Assembly (NCBI RefSeq): GCF_000149955.1
Contig: NC_030993.1
Span: 1,521,048-1,585,047, forward strand
From: Fusarium oxysporum f. sp. lycopersici 4287
Taxonomy: Eukaryota; Ascomycota; Sordariomycetes; Hypocreales; Nectriaceae
Length of the DNA stretch: 64,000 nt
Direction: 5' to 3'
Part shown: piece after piece, positions 11,465 to 23,703 of the stretch
Position numbering within the stretch: the first letter of the stretch is position 1
Layout: each line of letters begins with the position of its first letter
Notes under the pieces: generated by a model
The model's input: only the letters and a program-made list of their open reading frames with translations
What the model was told of the DNA's origin: nothing
Databases searched by the model: none
Translations under genes and position numbers: made by a program

Positions 11465-13933
11465 CTACTCGGAAAGAGAATGCAGCAATCCCCCATCATC
11501 CATTCCAAGTGATCTTGCTTCAAAGCTTAGTCGAGATCGGCCTGCCAGTTCTCTCATAAGAGGTTCGATCGTATCAAAGCCGCTCATGTCATCGCTGACA
11601 CTTCCAGCCTCAAGCTCCTCTTTAGTCCGTACAAGTTGCTCCAGAAACTCCCGCTCGGATGTCCCTGTCCTTGTCATCATACGTCCTCGGCTTGATGGTC
11701 TCATCTTAGACGTTGCTTGAAAGTTCGAACGGTCATCATCAGAGATCCACCCCTTTGCCCCGCCTGGGTGCCCGTCTTGAGAATTAGCGAGCGTGCGGTT
11801 GAGGTTGTCTAATACTGGCACAAGGGCGCGAAGCCAGACATCTCCATTGCGCTCCAATCTCCTGATTCTGCGCTCCATCTCTCTGATGCGGTACTCACGG
11901 TATGCCTCATATCTTCGCAAAACCTCATTTTCCACGGTGGGCGCTTTGTCCCCGGTGTCTTCTCTCGTCGTGGCGGCCCTTCTTGCCCTGGGCCGGGGAC
12001 TGGCGTTCGAGGCGGCTTCTTTTCGTTTACGCTCTAGTTCTCGAGCAGCACTCCACTCCCGACGTCGCGAAAGGGATGTTCTATCATGTGAGTCCACTTT
12101 ATGAGTTGGTGATGAGTGAGCGGATTGGGGAGGCGTCGGTGACCCGTTCTGATATGAGGCTGGAGATGGAGAAATTGCTCGACTGGACGTGTCGTCTTCT
12201 TGCTTAGGCACCGCTTCGTCCGGCTTCGACTTCATAGCAGGGGTCAAGTCCTCTGGGTTTGCGGTCGTTTGTCTCTTTAGGGGCGCCGGGACAACCGCTG
12301 ATGGGGGAGGCGATGGTTTGACATTGGCGACAACCATGATGGGGCACATGCTCTGGCGTTGGGGAGACCTGAGTGGCAATGGTGGTGGCTCTTCTGCCTT
12401 TTCTTTAGGCAACTCTTTGATAGTCTCCTGCTCAGAATCGGGCTGCGGGTCCATCGAAATAGATATCATACTGCGCCGTTTCAAAGAAGCAGCTTCCATA
12501 TCCTTCTTTTTCTTGTCCCTGACCTTGTCACGGCGACTCTGTGACAATTTGGCTTCAGGTGTTGAGGATCTCTCCTTTGTTGTTTGTTTCCTAGAACCTT
12601 GACGTTGGACACGTAGTGGGCTTTTGGTGATCACAGTAACAGAAGGTTCCTCGGTTTTCTTCGTGGATAATCGAATGCGCGATTCTCTGGCTGATACTGG
12701 CCTTGCCTCGACCGGTCTAGCCTCTGCAACAACAGGATCATTCTCGCTTGTGGTCATTATGCTCTTGGAAAGCGAGGGTTGATAAGATCCATCCTGGGAA
12801 ACGGGGCGGGCAGGTGAAGTAGGAACCTGATGGGCTTCTGTCTTGGTTGACTGAGACATCATAGTATCGATCGACAGGTCGCCGAGGTGGACGAAGCGAC
12901 CCCCTGTCAAGCTGGGACTCCGTGAAGGGATTCTATCGTGATTGTTTGGGCTTCCTGCATGTGTGTTCCCCTGTTCATTGTTTTGAAATCCTCGGCCCTG
13001 CTCATTAGCTTGTCTGACTTGGTCCGGGGTCACTACCCTCGGAGGAGGCGTTGCCAAAACGTTCAAATACTCCGGTGCCGTACTTTGGTTACTGCTATTA
13101 ATAGGCGCCGGAGTAGAGTGTCCATTGATCGATGAGTTTGGAGATCTTTGAGGGATGGTAGATAAGAGAAGCTGAGAGTTTGCCGGGCTCACCGAAGGCG
13201 ATGATTCTCTGTCCTCAGTGACAGTCCGTAACACTGTCACGACGCCTTTGTCGTTCAAAACTGCTCTGGTAGGAGCATACTGGGAAGTGAGAGGCTTCAC
13301 GCTCCGGTGCTGGTATATAGGATACTGAGACCTGGGAGTTCGACCAAACGGCGAGGCGTCCAAGGGAATGGAAATTGCAATATGTCGATGTCCGCCTATC
13401 GTTGTGCCTGAGACAGCTGAGTCTGGAAGCCGAATGGTCTGAGGCGACTTGGAGAGTGATTTACTCCTCTTGCCCAACTTTCGGAGCCTGTACCATCGCC
13501 CCCTGTCCTCTGGGGGAATTCCATCGGGGATAGACATAAAGTTACCTGACGGAGGGCTGTGGTTCCTCAGAAAGTCAATGAGCTCTGCAAGGCCATCATG
13601 CGGTTCCCCGTTCTCCTCCTGCTGCTGGTCGATGAAGGTGTCGTCGTGAAAATGCAAGTCCTTGTCCTTTTCCGGGCCACCTAGCAAATTTGATGCAGAT
13701 TTTGCTCTTGGTCGGGTACGTGCTTGGGCTTGGGCTTGGGCTTGGGAGCCTGGCCTTTGCAGATGCTGATACGAATACCGATTTGCATTAGGGACAGTAG
13801 ACGCAGACACTGATGCAGAAGAAGTGAGAGCTGGGGCGATTGTTGTGCGAGGACAGGAAGCGCCACTGCCCGACGTGACAGAGGCCTCAGGATCAAGGCC
13901 GATAACTTGAGCCATGCCGGGCCAGCTTAACAT
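11465..13933 (-). CDS. long disordered protein with C-terminal coiled coil, unknown function
   Basis: One open frame of 822 codons from the ATG at 13931-13933; a second in-frame ATG at 13913-13915 is an equal candidate. The frame also runs upstream to a GTG, which I do not use. Most of the protein is Ser/Pro/Arg-rich and predicted disordered. Around residues 640-700 a charged segment is a likely coiled coil (VLRRYEAYREYRIREMERR). The C-terminal ~60 residues are better ordered (FDTIEPLMRELAGRSRLSF). There is no membrane segment, catalytic motif or zinc site. A basic RPRARRA stretch could be a nuclear signal. I do not recognise the family. An uninterrupted 2.5-kb frame with low-complexity but non-repetitive content argues for a real gene. 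Confidence 0.8.
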   Translation of the reverse strand: MLSWPGMAQVIGLDPEASVTSGSGASCPRTTIAPALTSSASVSASTVPNANRYSYQHLQRPGSQAQAQAQARTRPRAKSASNLLGGPEKDKDLHFHDDTFIDQQQEENGEPHDGLAELIDFLRNHSPPSGNFMSIPDGIPPEDRGRWYRLRKLGKRSKSLSKSPQTIRLPDSAVSGTTIGGHRHIAISIPLDASPFGRTPRSQYPIYQHRSVKPLTSQYAPTRAVLNDKGVVTVLRTVTEDRESSPSVSPANSQLLLSTIPQRSPNSSINGHSTPAPINSSNQSTAPEYLNVLATPPPRVVTPDQVRQANEQGRGFQNNEQGNTHAGSPNNHDRIPSRSPSLTGGRFVHLGDLSIDTMMSQSTKTEAHQVPTSPARPVSQDGSYQPSLSKSIMTTSENDPVVAEARPVEARPVSARESRIRLSTKKTEEPSVTVITKSPLRVQRQGSRKQTTKERSSTPEAKLSQSRRDKVRDKKKKDMEAASLKRRSMISISMDPQPDSEQETIKELPKEKAEEPPPLPLRSPQRQSMCPIMVVANVKPSPPPSAVVPAPLKRQTTANPEDLTPAMKSKPDEAVPKQEDDTSSRAISPSPASYQNGSPTPPQSAHSSPTHKVDSHDRTSLSRRREWSAARELERKRKEAASNASPRPRARRAATTREDTGDKAPTVENEVLRRYEAYREYRIREMERRIRRLERNGDVWLRALVPVLDNLNRTLANSQDGHPGGAKGWISDDDRSNFQATSKMRPSSRGRMMTRTGTSEREFLEQLVRTKEELEAGSVSDDMSGFDTIEPLMRELAGRSRLSFEARSLGMDDGGLLHSLSE

Positions 13934-16498
13934 CTGACACAGCACATGGGATGGGCTCACACGCTTTTGCGCAACGATGCACTTGCATCCATGAAAGACA
14001 GGCCTGAGCTAGATAGATGTATCAGTTGAGTATTCACGGGACATGGTTTGTACACGAAGGGATCTCTTAAATTAGTCTCACCTTTGGTTGTCTTTCGGGG
14101 CTTTTCTCGTGTCCTCCCTTTCCTTTGGAGGCCTGGATGGAGATTAGGAGGCGGGTGGTTGCAGACCGGTGACCCGAGTGATAGTAGGTATGATAGGTAC
14201 AGGAGGGGGTCTGTGTCACCGCGAATACATATGTCTTACACTGGGTATCGACAGCCACAAAACAAGGCCAAGATTGTGACAAAGATGAGAAATTGAGAAG
14301 TGATGGTGTTGAAAAGAAGAAGAAGAAATTACACGTCCCGGGGGCGATGCCTCATCCCACTCTCTCCCCCAGTTCAGCCCAGTTCAACCTGGTCAATCCC
14401 AGTCCAGGGACCTTCCCAACCGCGTCAGAGCAGACAGACAGCAGTAGCAGGAGCATCGAAGAGGTCCTAGAGCCCATGTATGCCGTCACTCTCCATAAAA
14501 CCCTGGAGCGCCACCAAGGCCAAGTGCCGCTATTTAGTCTTAGCTCAGGATCCGAAAGCTAATTATGCCCGTTGAATTTGATGGAGTGGAAACGTTTTCC
14601 CCAATTCGCCAATCAGAGCCTCTAAAGCACAGATTCACCAAAAGGGAGATCGTGCTGCTTTGTTCTAGCTCAGCTCATCTCCATTATCTGCTGGGTCTCT
14701 TTCTGATGTTGTAATTACGAACTCTTTCGCGATGCGGCACGACACACCCGGTTGTTCGGGATGTCAACCAAGATCGGCGTAGAAATAGTTTCATTTGTCA
14801 AACTATCCCTAGTCATATTTGCGCTGGAGATCTCATTTTCCTGACCCTTGGCCAGCTTCGTTCCCGTCACTCTTTCTCTTTGCTTTTTTTCTGTTGTCGC
14901 TTTATGCATGTCTCTTCGCCAGCCACCAGAAGTGATGTATGTATGCACATGCAAGTGGACAGATCTTTAAGTCCCAGCCGCTCGCAAACCTTTCCCTTGA
15001 AAAAGAAACAATTCATAGCAGTTGGTTGCCGAAAGTCATCGGTCAGTGTGTTGCAGCTGGCTGGTCGTCGTCACCACCGTGAGTTGTGTTGCCTTCTCAG
15101 GTATCTCGGGTGGTTCACAAGAGGTAGAGAGGTATGTATATGAACCAAGAATCAGCTGAAAATCCAAGCCATGTTCGCATTATTTTGTCCTAGACCTTGG
15201 CCACTTGTTGAACCACTTACGTAGGTATGCACCAATCTTCAAACTGTCCAGTAGCCAGGGGATAGCAGAACTCAAGACTGGATGCTAAAAATACTTGAAT
15301 AAGTTTAGGATGAGCTTGGTTGGCTCTTTGAATAGTTTATTCTTGCTCCGTATCCAGAGTCTTGAGTCTTCTGAAATCTAATCCCGAGGGAGTAGCTCCC
15401 TGTTCCAACAATCCACAAACATTTCACTCAACCCCGAGAGGATGGTAGCCATCTGTTTTCAGCTCACGAGGTTCTTCCTTCGGGTCGTCACAACCTTATC
15501 CAATCACCAATACCGCGTTGTCGTTGCTCAACCGCCAAAAGCCTTTCCGAGCGCCACTGCTGATCTCCTCTGTAGGAGACCGCTAGTGTCATCATTGTGC
15601 CAAGTTACCAACTGTTACCCAGAGGATATGATGTCTGTGCCTGACTGAGCATTATCTTTAGAGTCTAGCGTCATCCCCTACTCTCTGTCGTCTTGGCATT
15701 GATATAATCTGAGCCGAATTGACCCTCTTTGGAGAAGCTAAAAGGCCACTGTCGTCAATAATGCCTCCATCACCATTTGCCTTTACATCATAGCACAACC
15801 ACCTTTTTGTCACTTGTGATCATGTAGAAGTAGCCTCGTCTATTGCCCGTGGGAACTTGACCAGGATCGGACATTGCCTGACTTCACTCGTCACCAGGGT
15901 CCCTTGTTGTTATCCCTGTCCATTGAAATGACACGATCCCTGTCCACTGATGATCGTCCTCACTACCGGACGGTTAGGCGAGTTGACCCATGCTCAGCGC
16001 AAACATGCACTGCCATCTCCTCCATTCACATTGTTTCAACAGTATCACGTGATGCAATCAACCTCAGCTGTGTGGAAATGATGCAGTGCTCTGCCATTAC
16101 CATGTTCCAGCATTGATGGAAAGCCCATGGATCTCGTTGAGCGTCTCAACCTTAACAGCTGGCCTCAGAATCTTCCAGGCTGGTCAGGTTTAATGCTTAA
16201 TGCTTCAGTTCTCCATCCGACTACCACAGGAGGGGGCCTCGTGCCCCCTTGCATATCACCGTAGGTGACCCACGCATGAATGATGTATGCGAGCCTATCT
16301 TCTGACTGAAGCCAGGAGTGAGGCATGTTTGGCCATGTTTAATCCTCCGGAGAAAAACCCGCCGCAGCCCATTATGTCCTACTCGTGAATGCCATGTACA
16401 AATGAAATAATGCACGTCGACCGCCAACGCCCAGAAATGCTATCTACTATGTATCATCCTCTATGCTTACTATACAGGGTCTCGTTTTGTCATGAAAT
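13934..16498. other. long leader/intergenic region (2.5 kb)
   Basis: This lies between two minus-strand genes. On the minus strand a plausible 5'-UTR intron runs 14081-14004 (GTGAGA donor, CTCAG acceptor), followed by a uORF of 11 codons (ATG 13992, stop ending 13957) just before the coding start. C/T-rich tracts suggest a long leader. No protein gene is supported in the remainder, although an unannotated non-coding transcript cannot be excluded. Confidence 0.4.
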
Positions 16499-19400
16499 TT
16501 ACCGTTTCTTTGGAACGAAGAGACTTGGCTTCCCCTTCTTGCGAGAGGAAGGCGGGTGAGGTGGGCGTCGTTGCTGGGAACAGTATAAGCAAAGCATCTC
16601 ATCGAACTCAGAGTGTTAAACATACCTGGATGTTGCTATATTGCGGCCCCGGATTCGAAGGTCCTGTCGGAATTCTGGGCCCTGTTGGGGCTTGGGGTCC
16701 GCTTGATAACGAGGGACTGGTCGGTGCTGCTGCAGGCGGTCGTTCGGGAGGCGCCAGACCCATTACTGCCATCGCTGAAGGGTCGGTGGGAGCCTTGGGC
16801 GGCCGGTGCGACTTGTTCCCAAACTTGCCCATGAGTCCACCGCCCCGAGCCTTGTCACTTGCTATCTGTTTGACTGTTAGCTTACAAAACCTTGTTCTCG
16901 GTATTTGTTATGTCTGTGGGCATACCCTTTTAGGAACTGGCTGATTTGAATCTGGTCCGTCATGAGGTCGCTTTCGTGCTTCTCCTGGAGGCTTGCTTGA
17001 CGAGGTATGAATGACAGGAGGCCCAGCAGAGCGTGGCAGAACTCCAGCCAGTTCACCTCCTCCAATGCCAGGTATGTGAGTTGTGGGAGCTGTTGGCTGC
17101 TGAGCTCCTTCGACCTTTGGTGAGTTTGGACGAGATGAGGGCAGTGACGACGTTCCCAAAGATGCATCTCGCATTGGAACATCACGGTCTTGAGCTTGGG
17201 GTGGTGGGGGAAGGTAAGCGCCCGGCTTTGCCTTTTCGAGGGGCTTCCTAAACATAGACAAGACGTCGCCATTAGTGTAGCGATCTCTAGCCTGGGCATC
17301 CTCAATAAGTTTTCGCCAGAATTCGCCCTGAACAAGCGCTCTCGAGTCACCAAGAATCCACAGCGATGATTTGGCACGAGTCAGACCGACGTTCATACGT
17401 CGAATATCAGTCATGAAACCGATACCGCCAGTAGAACTGGCACGAACACAAGAGAAGATGATGATCTCACATTCGCGACCCTGGAAAGCATCGGTGGTGT
17501 TGAACTCGATTATGCTTGTGATGTTCTCGCCATATCGCGATCGGAAGCGGTTTCTTAACTCATAAAGTTGAGCTTTGTAAGGAGTGATGATACCGATCTT
17601 GCCAGTCAAGTCGCATTCACGGTACTCGTTACTAAAGCGATCGTACATCTGGATAGCAACATCCAACTCCTTGGTGTTGACCAGTGACTGGCCCTTGTGA
17701 CCCCTCTCCTGGACACCCTGGACATCGAAGAATCGATAAGGACCAAGCAGTGCGCTCTTGTGCCACGGCTGTTGCCTGAGCTCATGCATGTTCTGTCCGT
17801 CGGCGAGTTGCCCTTCGTAGAACTCGCGGCTGGGGAACAAGCTGATCTCGGGATGCATACGATATTGCATGTCAAGCAAATGCACCGATCGTGGGTGATT
17901 TTGCTGCATTCGGACGAACAGACTTTGATCATAACCGAACTTCGCCGCTGACTGTGACAGAACTGTAGGGGGAAGCTGTTTAGGATCTCCAACGAGAATA
18001 CATTTGTAGCAGCCGTATTTGAGTGGAATCAAGGCACTTAACTCAACGCACTGAGCAGCTTCGTCAATGATGACTGTTTCGAACTCTACATCCTCCAGGT
18101 TTCGAAACATCTCGTGACCACTGCCACTCAGAGTAGCGCACAGAACCTGAGCGTTATTGAGGATCTCTTGCTGGACTTGGCGGCGCCGCATTTCCATCTC
18201 TCGGGCTACAGAATTGCCGCTGCTCTTGTCGGCATCGATTTGTTTTCCATAGGACATTTGGCGTCGTTTCAATTCGTCGAATTCTCGGGATAGCTTGTTG
18301 TAAAGGGTTCGATCGTCCATGAGTTTTGCTGCTTCCAGCTGGGGACGCAGCTTTCCCAGCTCTTCCTTTACCTTCCCGGCATTCTCGTGGAGTTGGTCAC
18401 GGTCGGCCTTGGCTTTATCCTTGGTCTGATCGCCCTCCATGCGGGCCTTGACAAGCTCGTCTAGGGTGACGTCCCTTACAGCTGCATTAATGGCATCACT
18501 CCGACCGAGTCGTAGCACGTTGATATTCTTGGTTTTCCCTGAGATCGTTTTGACACCAGCCTTCAAACGTAGCACTAATTCATCTACGGCGGCGTTACTG
18601 GGCGCACAAACAAGAAGCTTTTTCGAACGATTTTGTTTGGGTGCACCTGGTGCACCGTTCGGTCGCAGAGGTACGCCTACGGGAATGCCTTGATTGCCTG
18701 ATTGACTCAGTTGCTCAGAGAGTAAGGTTCCAACCATGGCCACGATAGTTTTCGTTTTTCCAGTACCGGGAGGGCTGCTTTATATTAGCTTCGTCAATAA
18801 CCAAGACCGAGAGACTTACCCCTGAATAAGTGTAAAACCATCATTGTCGTGAGCACCTAGAACCGCCGTGGCCTGTCCTCGGTTCAGAGCATAATTGTTC
18901 ATACAGTTGTTTATCTTCTCATCTCCAAATTGNNNNNNNNNNNNNNNNNNNNNNNNNNNNNNNNNNNNNNNNNNNNNNNNNNNNNNNNNNNNNNNNNNNN
19001 NNNNNNNNNNNNNNNNNNNNNNNNNNNNNNNNNNNNNCAGGGTTTCCGACCATTAAAAGATAATAAAGCGAAAATCTCCCAGCGCGAGAAATTCCGCGAT
19101 CGAATGGTGGTCAAATTGGGGAATCTTTTATCCAGAAGACCCAAAACATTCGGGGTCATCACCTGTGTCATGAGATTGTTCCGGGAAGCCACACGATATG
19201 TGATCTCGATCAGGCTCCTTTTTGTAGGTGATGCGGTGAACCCTAGCCAAACAATGTCGAGCTGTCTGGTCGATCAAAGGTTGTTCCGATTCTGAGACGA
19301 GAAGAATGTCGCCTTCAGAGACACCGCGCTCTCTGCTTTGGACCACTGGCATCGTGAAGGTCGCCTCCAGGTAGCTATCGACGCTCGCACGACTTGCAAT

Positions 19401-22400
19401 CTTCATCCCGAATGGCTGAGACGTGAGCTCATCCTTAGCTGTGACAAAGGAGCGCCAAGCTTCTGAGGCAAGCAAGGGGAAAAAGGTATCCTGGTACGTT
19501 CTGGGTTCGGAATACTTGGTGGCAACTTCTGAAGCTGCTGGGCCATTGGGAGGATCGTTACCACCATGGAAAATATCCCAAGCTAGGATTGTGTTGTGTA
19601 ATCTGTCCATAGGAGGGATGACTCTGGCTCTCCTATCCTTGACTGAGCGCTGCTGTCTAACCTTCTTCACTGGTCTACGCATTTTGTCTTGCAAAGCCTT
19701 TGCCATGCGCCGCTTGTTAGCTTCTTCCAAAGCTGTCTGGCCTCCCGTGCTAAGGGCAGCCAGTTCGTTATCGGCATCTGATACATCTTCTTCCTCTTCA
19801 TCAGATTCTTCTTCGGAACTGTTAACCATTATCTCGCTTCGGCCGTGATCCTTGCCGATGAGGCCAAGACTATGCAAGCCGGAACCCTCACCAGGGACAG
19901 TTTCTCCCCTAAGAGCTTTGGCGTTCGCAATGACCGCAGCATCACGCTTCTCTTTTTCAAGCTTGGCCTTTTGTCTGGCCTCCTTGATCGCCGCGATCTC
20001 CTTCTTATCAGGGGCAATCTGGGTTCTGGGCTTGATCATAGCTTGAGCCTTTGATTTGGCCTTTGCCTGATCCTTGGCTTTCTTAGCCTCCAGCTGCCTA
20101 AGGATGGGGCTGTCTATAGATCTGCTGAGATCGAGCACGTCCTCACGATTAGATCTTGATGGTGCTACCGTAGCTGTACTGCTGGATGATGTGCCAGACC
20201 TGGACCAAGCGTCAAGTTTGCTTTGTTTCTTGATACCATCTTTGGGTCTCTGTGCTAATGGTGTCTGCGCAACACCGAGCTGGTAGATTTGAATTTCATC
20301 ATCTGTTTGTCCAAGGGCTTGAAGAAGTTCTGCTCGCTGCTGGTCAGTCATGTTGGTTGACCTGACAAACTTGCCCGGGACATTTGTAGGTAGGCAGGCA
20401 TCAGTGATAAGCTTGCGGGAGGCAGGGTTGATCTCATGGTTGTTTTCTCGAAGTCGGGTCAGAATCTTGCACAAGACTCTGACTGTGACATCAACGAGCC
20501 ACTTGTCCTTCAGACGAATCATGTTCTCCATTCCACCAAAGTGTTGCTTTGCAGGGATAAGAATTTGCGACATAGTATCCTTCTCACTTTTGTTCAAAGC
20601 CTTGGAAATCGCCGAAGTGATGAGACCATCCTCAGCGACGAGGGCTTCAGCGAGTTCCATGATTTCTCGGCAGAATTCTGTCATGACGGCGTTCTGAATG
20701 TATCGAGACCATCCCTCAATGTTTCTGCACGCAGTAGAGACAAAACGCCACTGTTCGCTCCACCAACGCAAGACCTTCGCAGCCGACATAGGCTCAAGGG
20801 TCTTGACTCGCAAGACTCCAGACATGGGGTCAGTCAAACCACGGAGGATATCTCGACTCATATTTAGCATTGGCCTGATAGGGCCCCAGGGGTTTGGAGG
20901 TTTCAAAACTCGCTCTAGGGCCCATACTATGGAGGAGAGGGTCTGCTCAGGGTGCAGCTGTGACATTTGCTCGAAGGCGCCGCTCTGGGAAATCTCTCCG
21001 GTCCAGCTCTTCAGCAACTCGGCAGCTGCTTCAGCAAGTCCTGCCTCTCCATGGGTGGAGAGTGTAATAGTACCTTGGAAAGCCAGGCGGTCGTCAAAGA
21101 AGGTATTCAGGTCTGTGGCAGCGTCTAGTTCGGACATTCGACCAAGAAGATTCCCAAGAATATCCACCGTTGCAGCAAGAGACTTGTTGAAGTTCTTGCT
21201 CGAATCGCTCAGTTTATCGTCGCTCTTCAAGGCCCTGATCTGCTCCACACCAATCAAGGGCTCTAACGACAAGACAATATCTCTCGCAAGGTCGACCTGC
21301 TCGGTTGACAAATCGAACATCTCAATAATACCTTGCCAGAAAGCCTTCGAGTCCCTGGTGACGGCGGATTGCAGCTGGCTGCCCTCCAGGCAAGCTATAT
21401 ACTCCTCCGCAAAGACTTTCATATCAAGTTTCATGGCAGCTTGCATGGCCTTTTTAGCTGCATTTGCTACTTGAAAGGTCACCCAGCCTTCCTTTTCCTG
21501 GCCAGGGGCACGTAAGTTCCGGAGAATGATGTCCTTGTACTTCATAACGAGGTTGAACGCACAGCATGCGTAGAGATGAGTGGTTCCCGCACCAATCTTC
21601 GTCTCTGGGTCGACAAAGGTTGATATGGTAAGCTGTAAAGCGTCAAATCCAGCTCGAATACACGCCGCACGGCCCGGTTCCCCGATAGTCTCGTCTTTCG
21701 CAAGTGATTCGAAGAGAGTGTGCATCAAGATCTCGCAGGCGTTATATCTGCGATCGCGGCCGACTGACTGGAGCCATGGATCAACCCAAGACGTAGGAAA
21801 GGGACCACGGGAAACGCTACCATCGTAGCCAGTCCAGCAATCTTCTAGAGATTGACGAAGGAGATTCTTGTATCCGGGACTCGCAAAGATTAAGTCAGCG
21901 ATAACATTTGGCCGGGCATCGCCGATAACATCCCAAAAAGCCCTGGGTGCCTTCTTTAGGAAGTTTGTGAGGATTGTGATGGTCATCACCAAGATACTCT
22001 CGGCAGGGCAGAACTGGATATGGCGGAACAGAAGGTCGTAGATGTGACTGATTGTGCCGTTCAGTTCGAGATTCCGTAACCGCTGCAAAATGACGTCCGC
22101 AGTCAAGGTCCTTAAAATCTCATTGAATCCTTCCCAGAACTGCTCCATTTCAGGCCACGAGTCCACAGCTTGAGGCTCTTTTTTAGAAATGTCCTCAATG
22201 GCCCTTGTCAGACCGCTGCTGACAGCCCAGTCGAACTGTTCCAATGTCATACTATTGCTGTCAAGGTTTCGATAGTTATCTGTTGCCCATTTTCGGCGAT
22301 CCTGATTTTTGAGGTCAAAGATAAAGTAGGTCATTCCAGGCAAAGGCTCCTTGGTCCCAAGTTTGAGGCCACTTTTCCCTTGAAGTCGCTGGAAAACATA

Positions 22401-22991
22401 CTGAAAGGTCATCCTTCGATCCGCATCCTCCATATACGGCATGCAGCATAGTGCCTCGTATATAGAGATATGGACCTCGGGTAGATGCTCACCGAGCTGG
22501 GATTTCTTGAAAGTAGAGCCTGCTGAAATGATCTTCTCAATAAACCCCTTGGCCCATCGCAGGCTCAGATCGATTCGTTCAACATCTCTCTGCTCCCAGC
22601 ATCGACCGGGATATCGACTACAACTTCTTCATTTCCACCGTTCTTGGAATTGCTGCAAGAGTTCTCTGCGTTGCATATGCCAATTATAGACACAATCAGC
22701 GCAATGCTTTAAGCAACCGTTAAGCCTCTCGCTAAGCTGCTCTCCCCATTTCCCTTGGCTTGATTGATCGAAGCCAAAAATCAGGCAATTCCAGTATGTG
22801 ACTTCGAGTCGCTCCTTTCCTGCCTTAATTCGACTATTCTTTTCTTCTTGCGTAATCGATGAGTCGGGGTCGTCGACGAGTTTGTAGTTTTCATTATCCT
22901 CGTCGTTGATGCGTGGACACAGGAGATGACATTCCTCGTCGAAGCATTGAATCTTCTCGTACCATTGGCTGAGTTGCTCATGAAGATCCAT
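16499..22991 (-). CDS. SEN1: SEN1-type RNA/DNA helicase, interrupted by gap and frame breaks
   Basis: Sen1 is the nuclear SF1 helicase that ends Pol II transcription of short RNAs and removes R-loops. Minus-strand parts: N-terminus 22991-22629, large Sen1 N-domain from ~22570 to ~19220, a 105-N gap at 19037-18933, then exons 18932-18820, 18774-16926, 16865-16626 and 16573-16499. The helicase has all motifs: QGPPGTGKTKT (split by the 45-nt intron 18819-18775), APSNAAVDELV, VIIDEAAQCVE, GDPKQLPPTVLS, DMQYRMHPEI, DAFQGRECEIIIFSCVRAS and RRMNVGLTRAK. The end is basic (KPSLFVPKKR). The open frame that stops at 16908 is not the true end: a GTATGC donor at 16925 leads to two more exons. An in-frame TGA at 22629-22631 and a shift at ~19220 break the gene; both may be sequence errors. 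Confidence 0.92.
18933..19037. other. assembly gap (105 N) inside SEN1
   Basis: An unbroken run of N between two parts of the same helicase. Frames continue on both sides, and the missing part corresponds to roughly 35 residues before the helicase core, in line with the usual Sen1 spacing. The bases next to the gap on the higher-coordinate side read as decayed Sen1 sequence, so consensus quality there is probably poor. Confidence 0.97.
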
Positions 22992-23703
22992 TGTAGGGTT
23001 CGCCGGTACGTTGGCGCATCTCTTGGGATCGTGGCTAAAACAAAGGGTTCGGGGGTACTGTGGGAGGTCGGGTTTTCATGAGGTTGGAGAATTTATCGTC
23101 AAGTCTAGCGAGGATCGCATTCGACGAAGTGAAGGATATCTTCAAACTTGTCGCAAAGAGTCGAGGGTTGTTAGGGAGGTGGTGGTCGAAAATTCGAAGT
23201 TCAGTTGAGGGACCGTTGCTGGGGCACTCTGGCTTCGAAATTAAACAACCCGTTCCGTGAATGTCTGATCGTTTGCGGGACAACCCTAGGGAACAAAACA
23301 GTGATGCGAATGAAAGGTTGAGTCGCAGAAAATGTGTAGAGTCCCTTGATGTCCTGGCGAAGCTTGTATTCCAGCAAGGCAACGAGCCTAGGTATGGAGC
23401 AATATGAAAGTAGAAGATCAGGAAAATAGTTGTAACGCTAGGTCAGAAACTGGCTGGGCTTTGACGCGCTTGAGTTGCCGCGTTTTCTGCAGGGGGTTAA
23501 ATGAGAAACAGCGGGGGCCGTTCGTCTCTGGCTCGCAAGGTACCTTTAGCCACTGATGTCTAATTTGGGTGAAATGGTTGCTGAAGTGGCTTGTGATAAG
23601 ACACGCGCATGATAATGCATGTGTAAGAAAGATAGTTGCACGAAATGCTGAAGAGGTGCAACTTATTAACGAAAATAACCCACAATTATCTAACTACAGG
23701 CAC
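22992..23703. other. intergenic region, SEN1 promoter side
   Basis: The upstream region of SEN1 (minus strand) and the 3' flank of the glycosylase gene. Overlapping frames at 23035-23382 have no recognisable content. No gene is seen. Confidence 0.45.

Noticed and set aside
13934..13960. GTG start for the 11465 gene
   Set aside because: Nuclear genes start at ATG; the ATGs at 13933 and 13915 are better.
13957..13992. First coding exon of the 11465 gene from the ATG at 13992
   Set aside because: Joining it to the frame would need a 29-nt intron, too short; it is better seen as a uORF.
16908..16925. Stop of the large SEN1 frame as the protein end
   Set aside because: A good donor at 16925 and two further exons add a Sen1-like basic tail ending at 16499.
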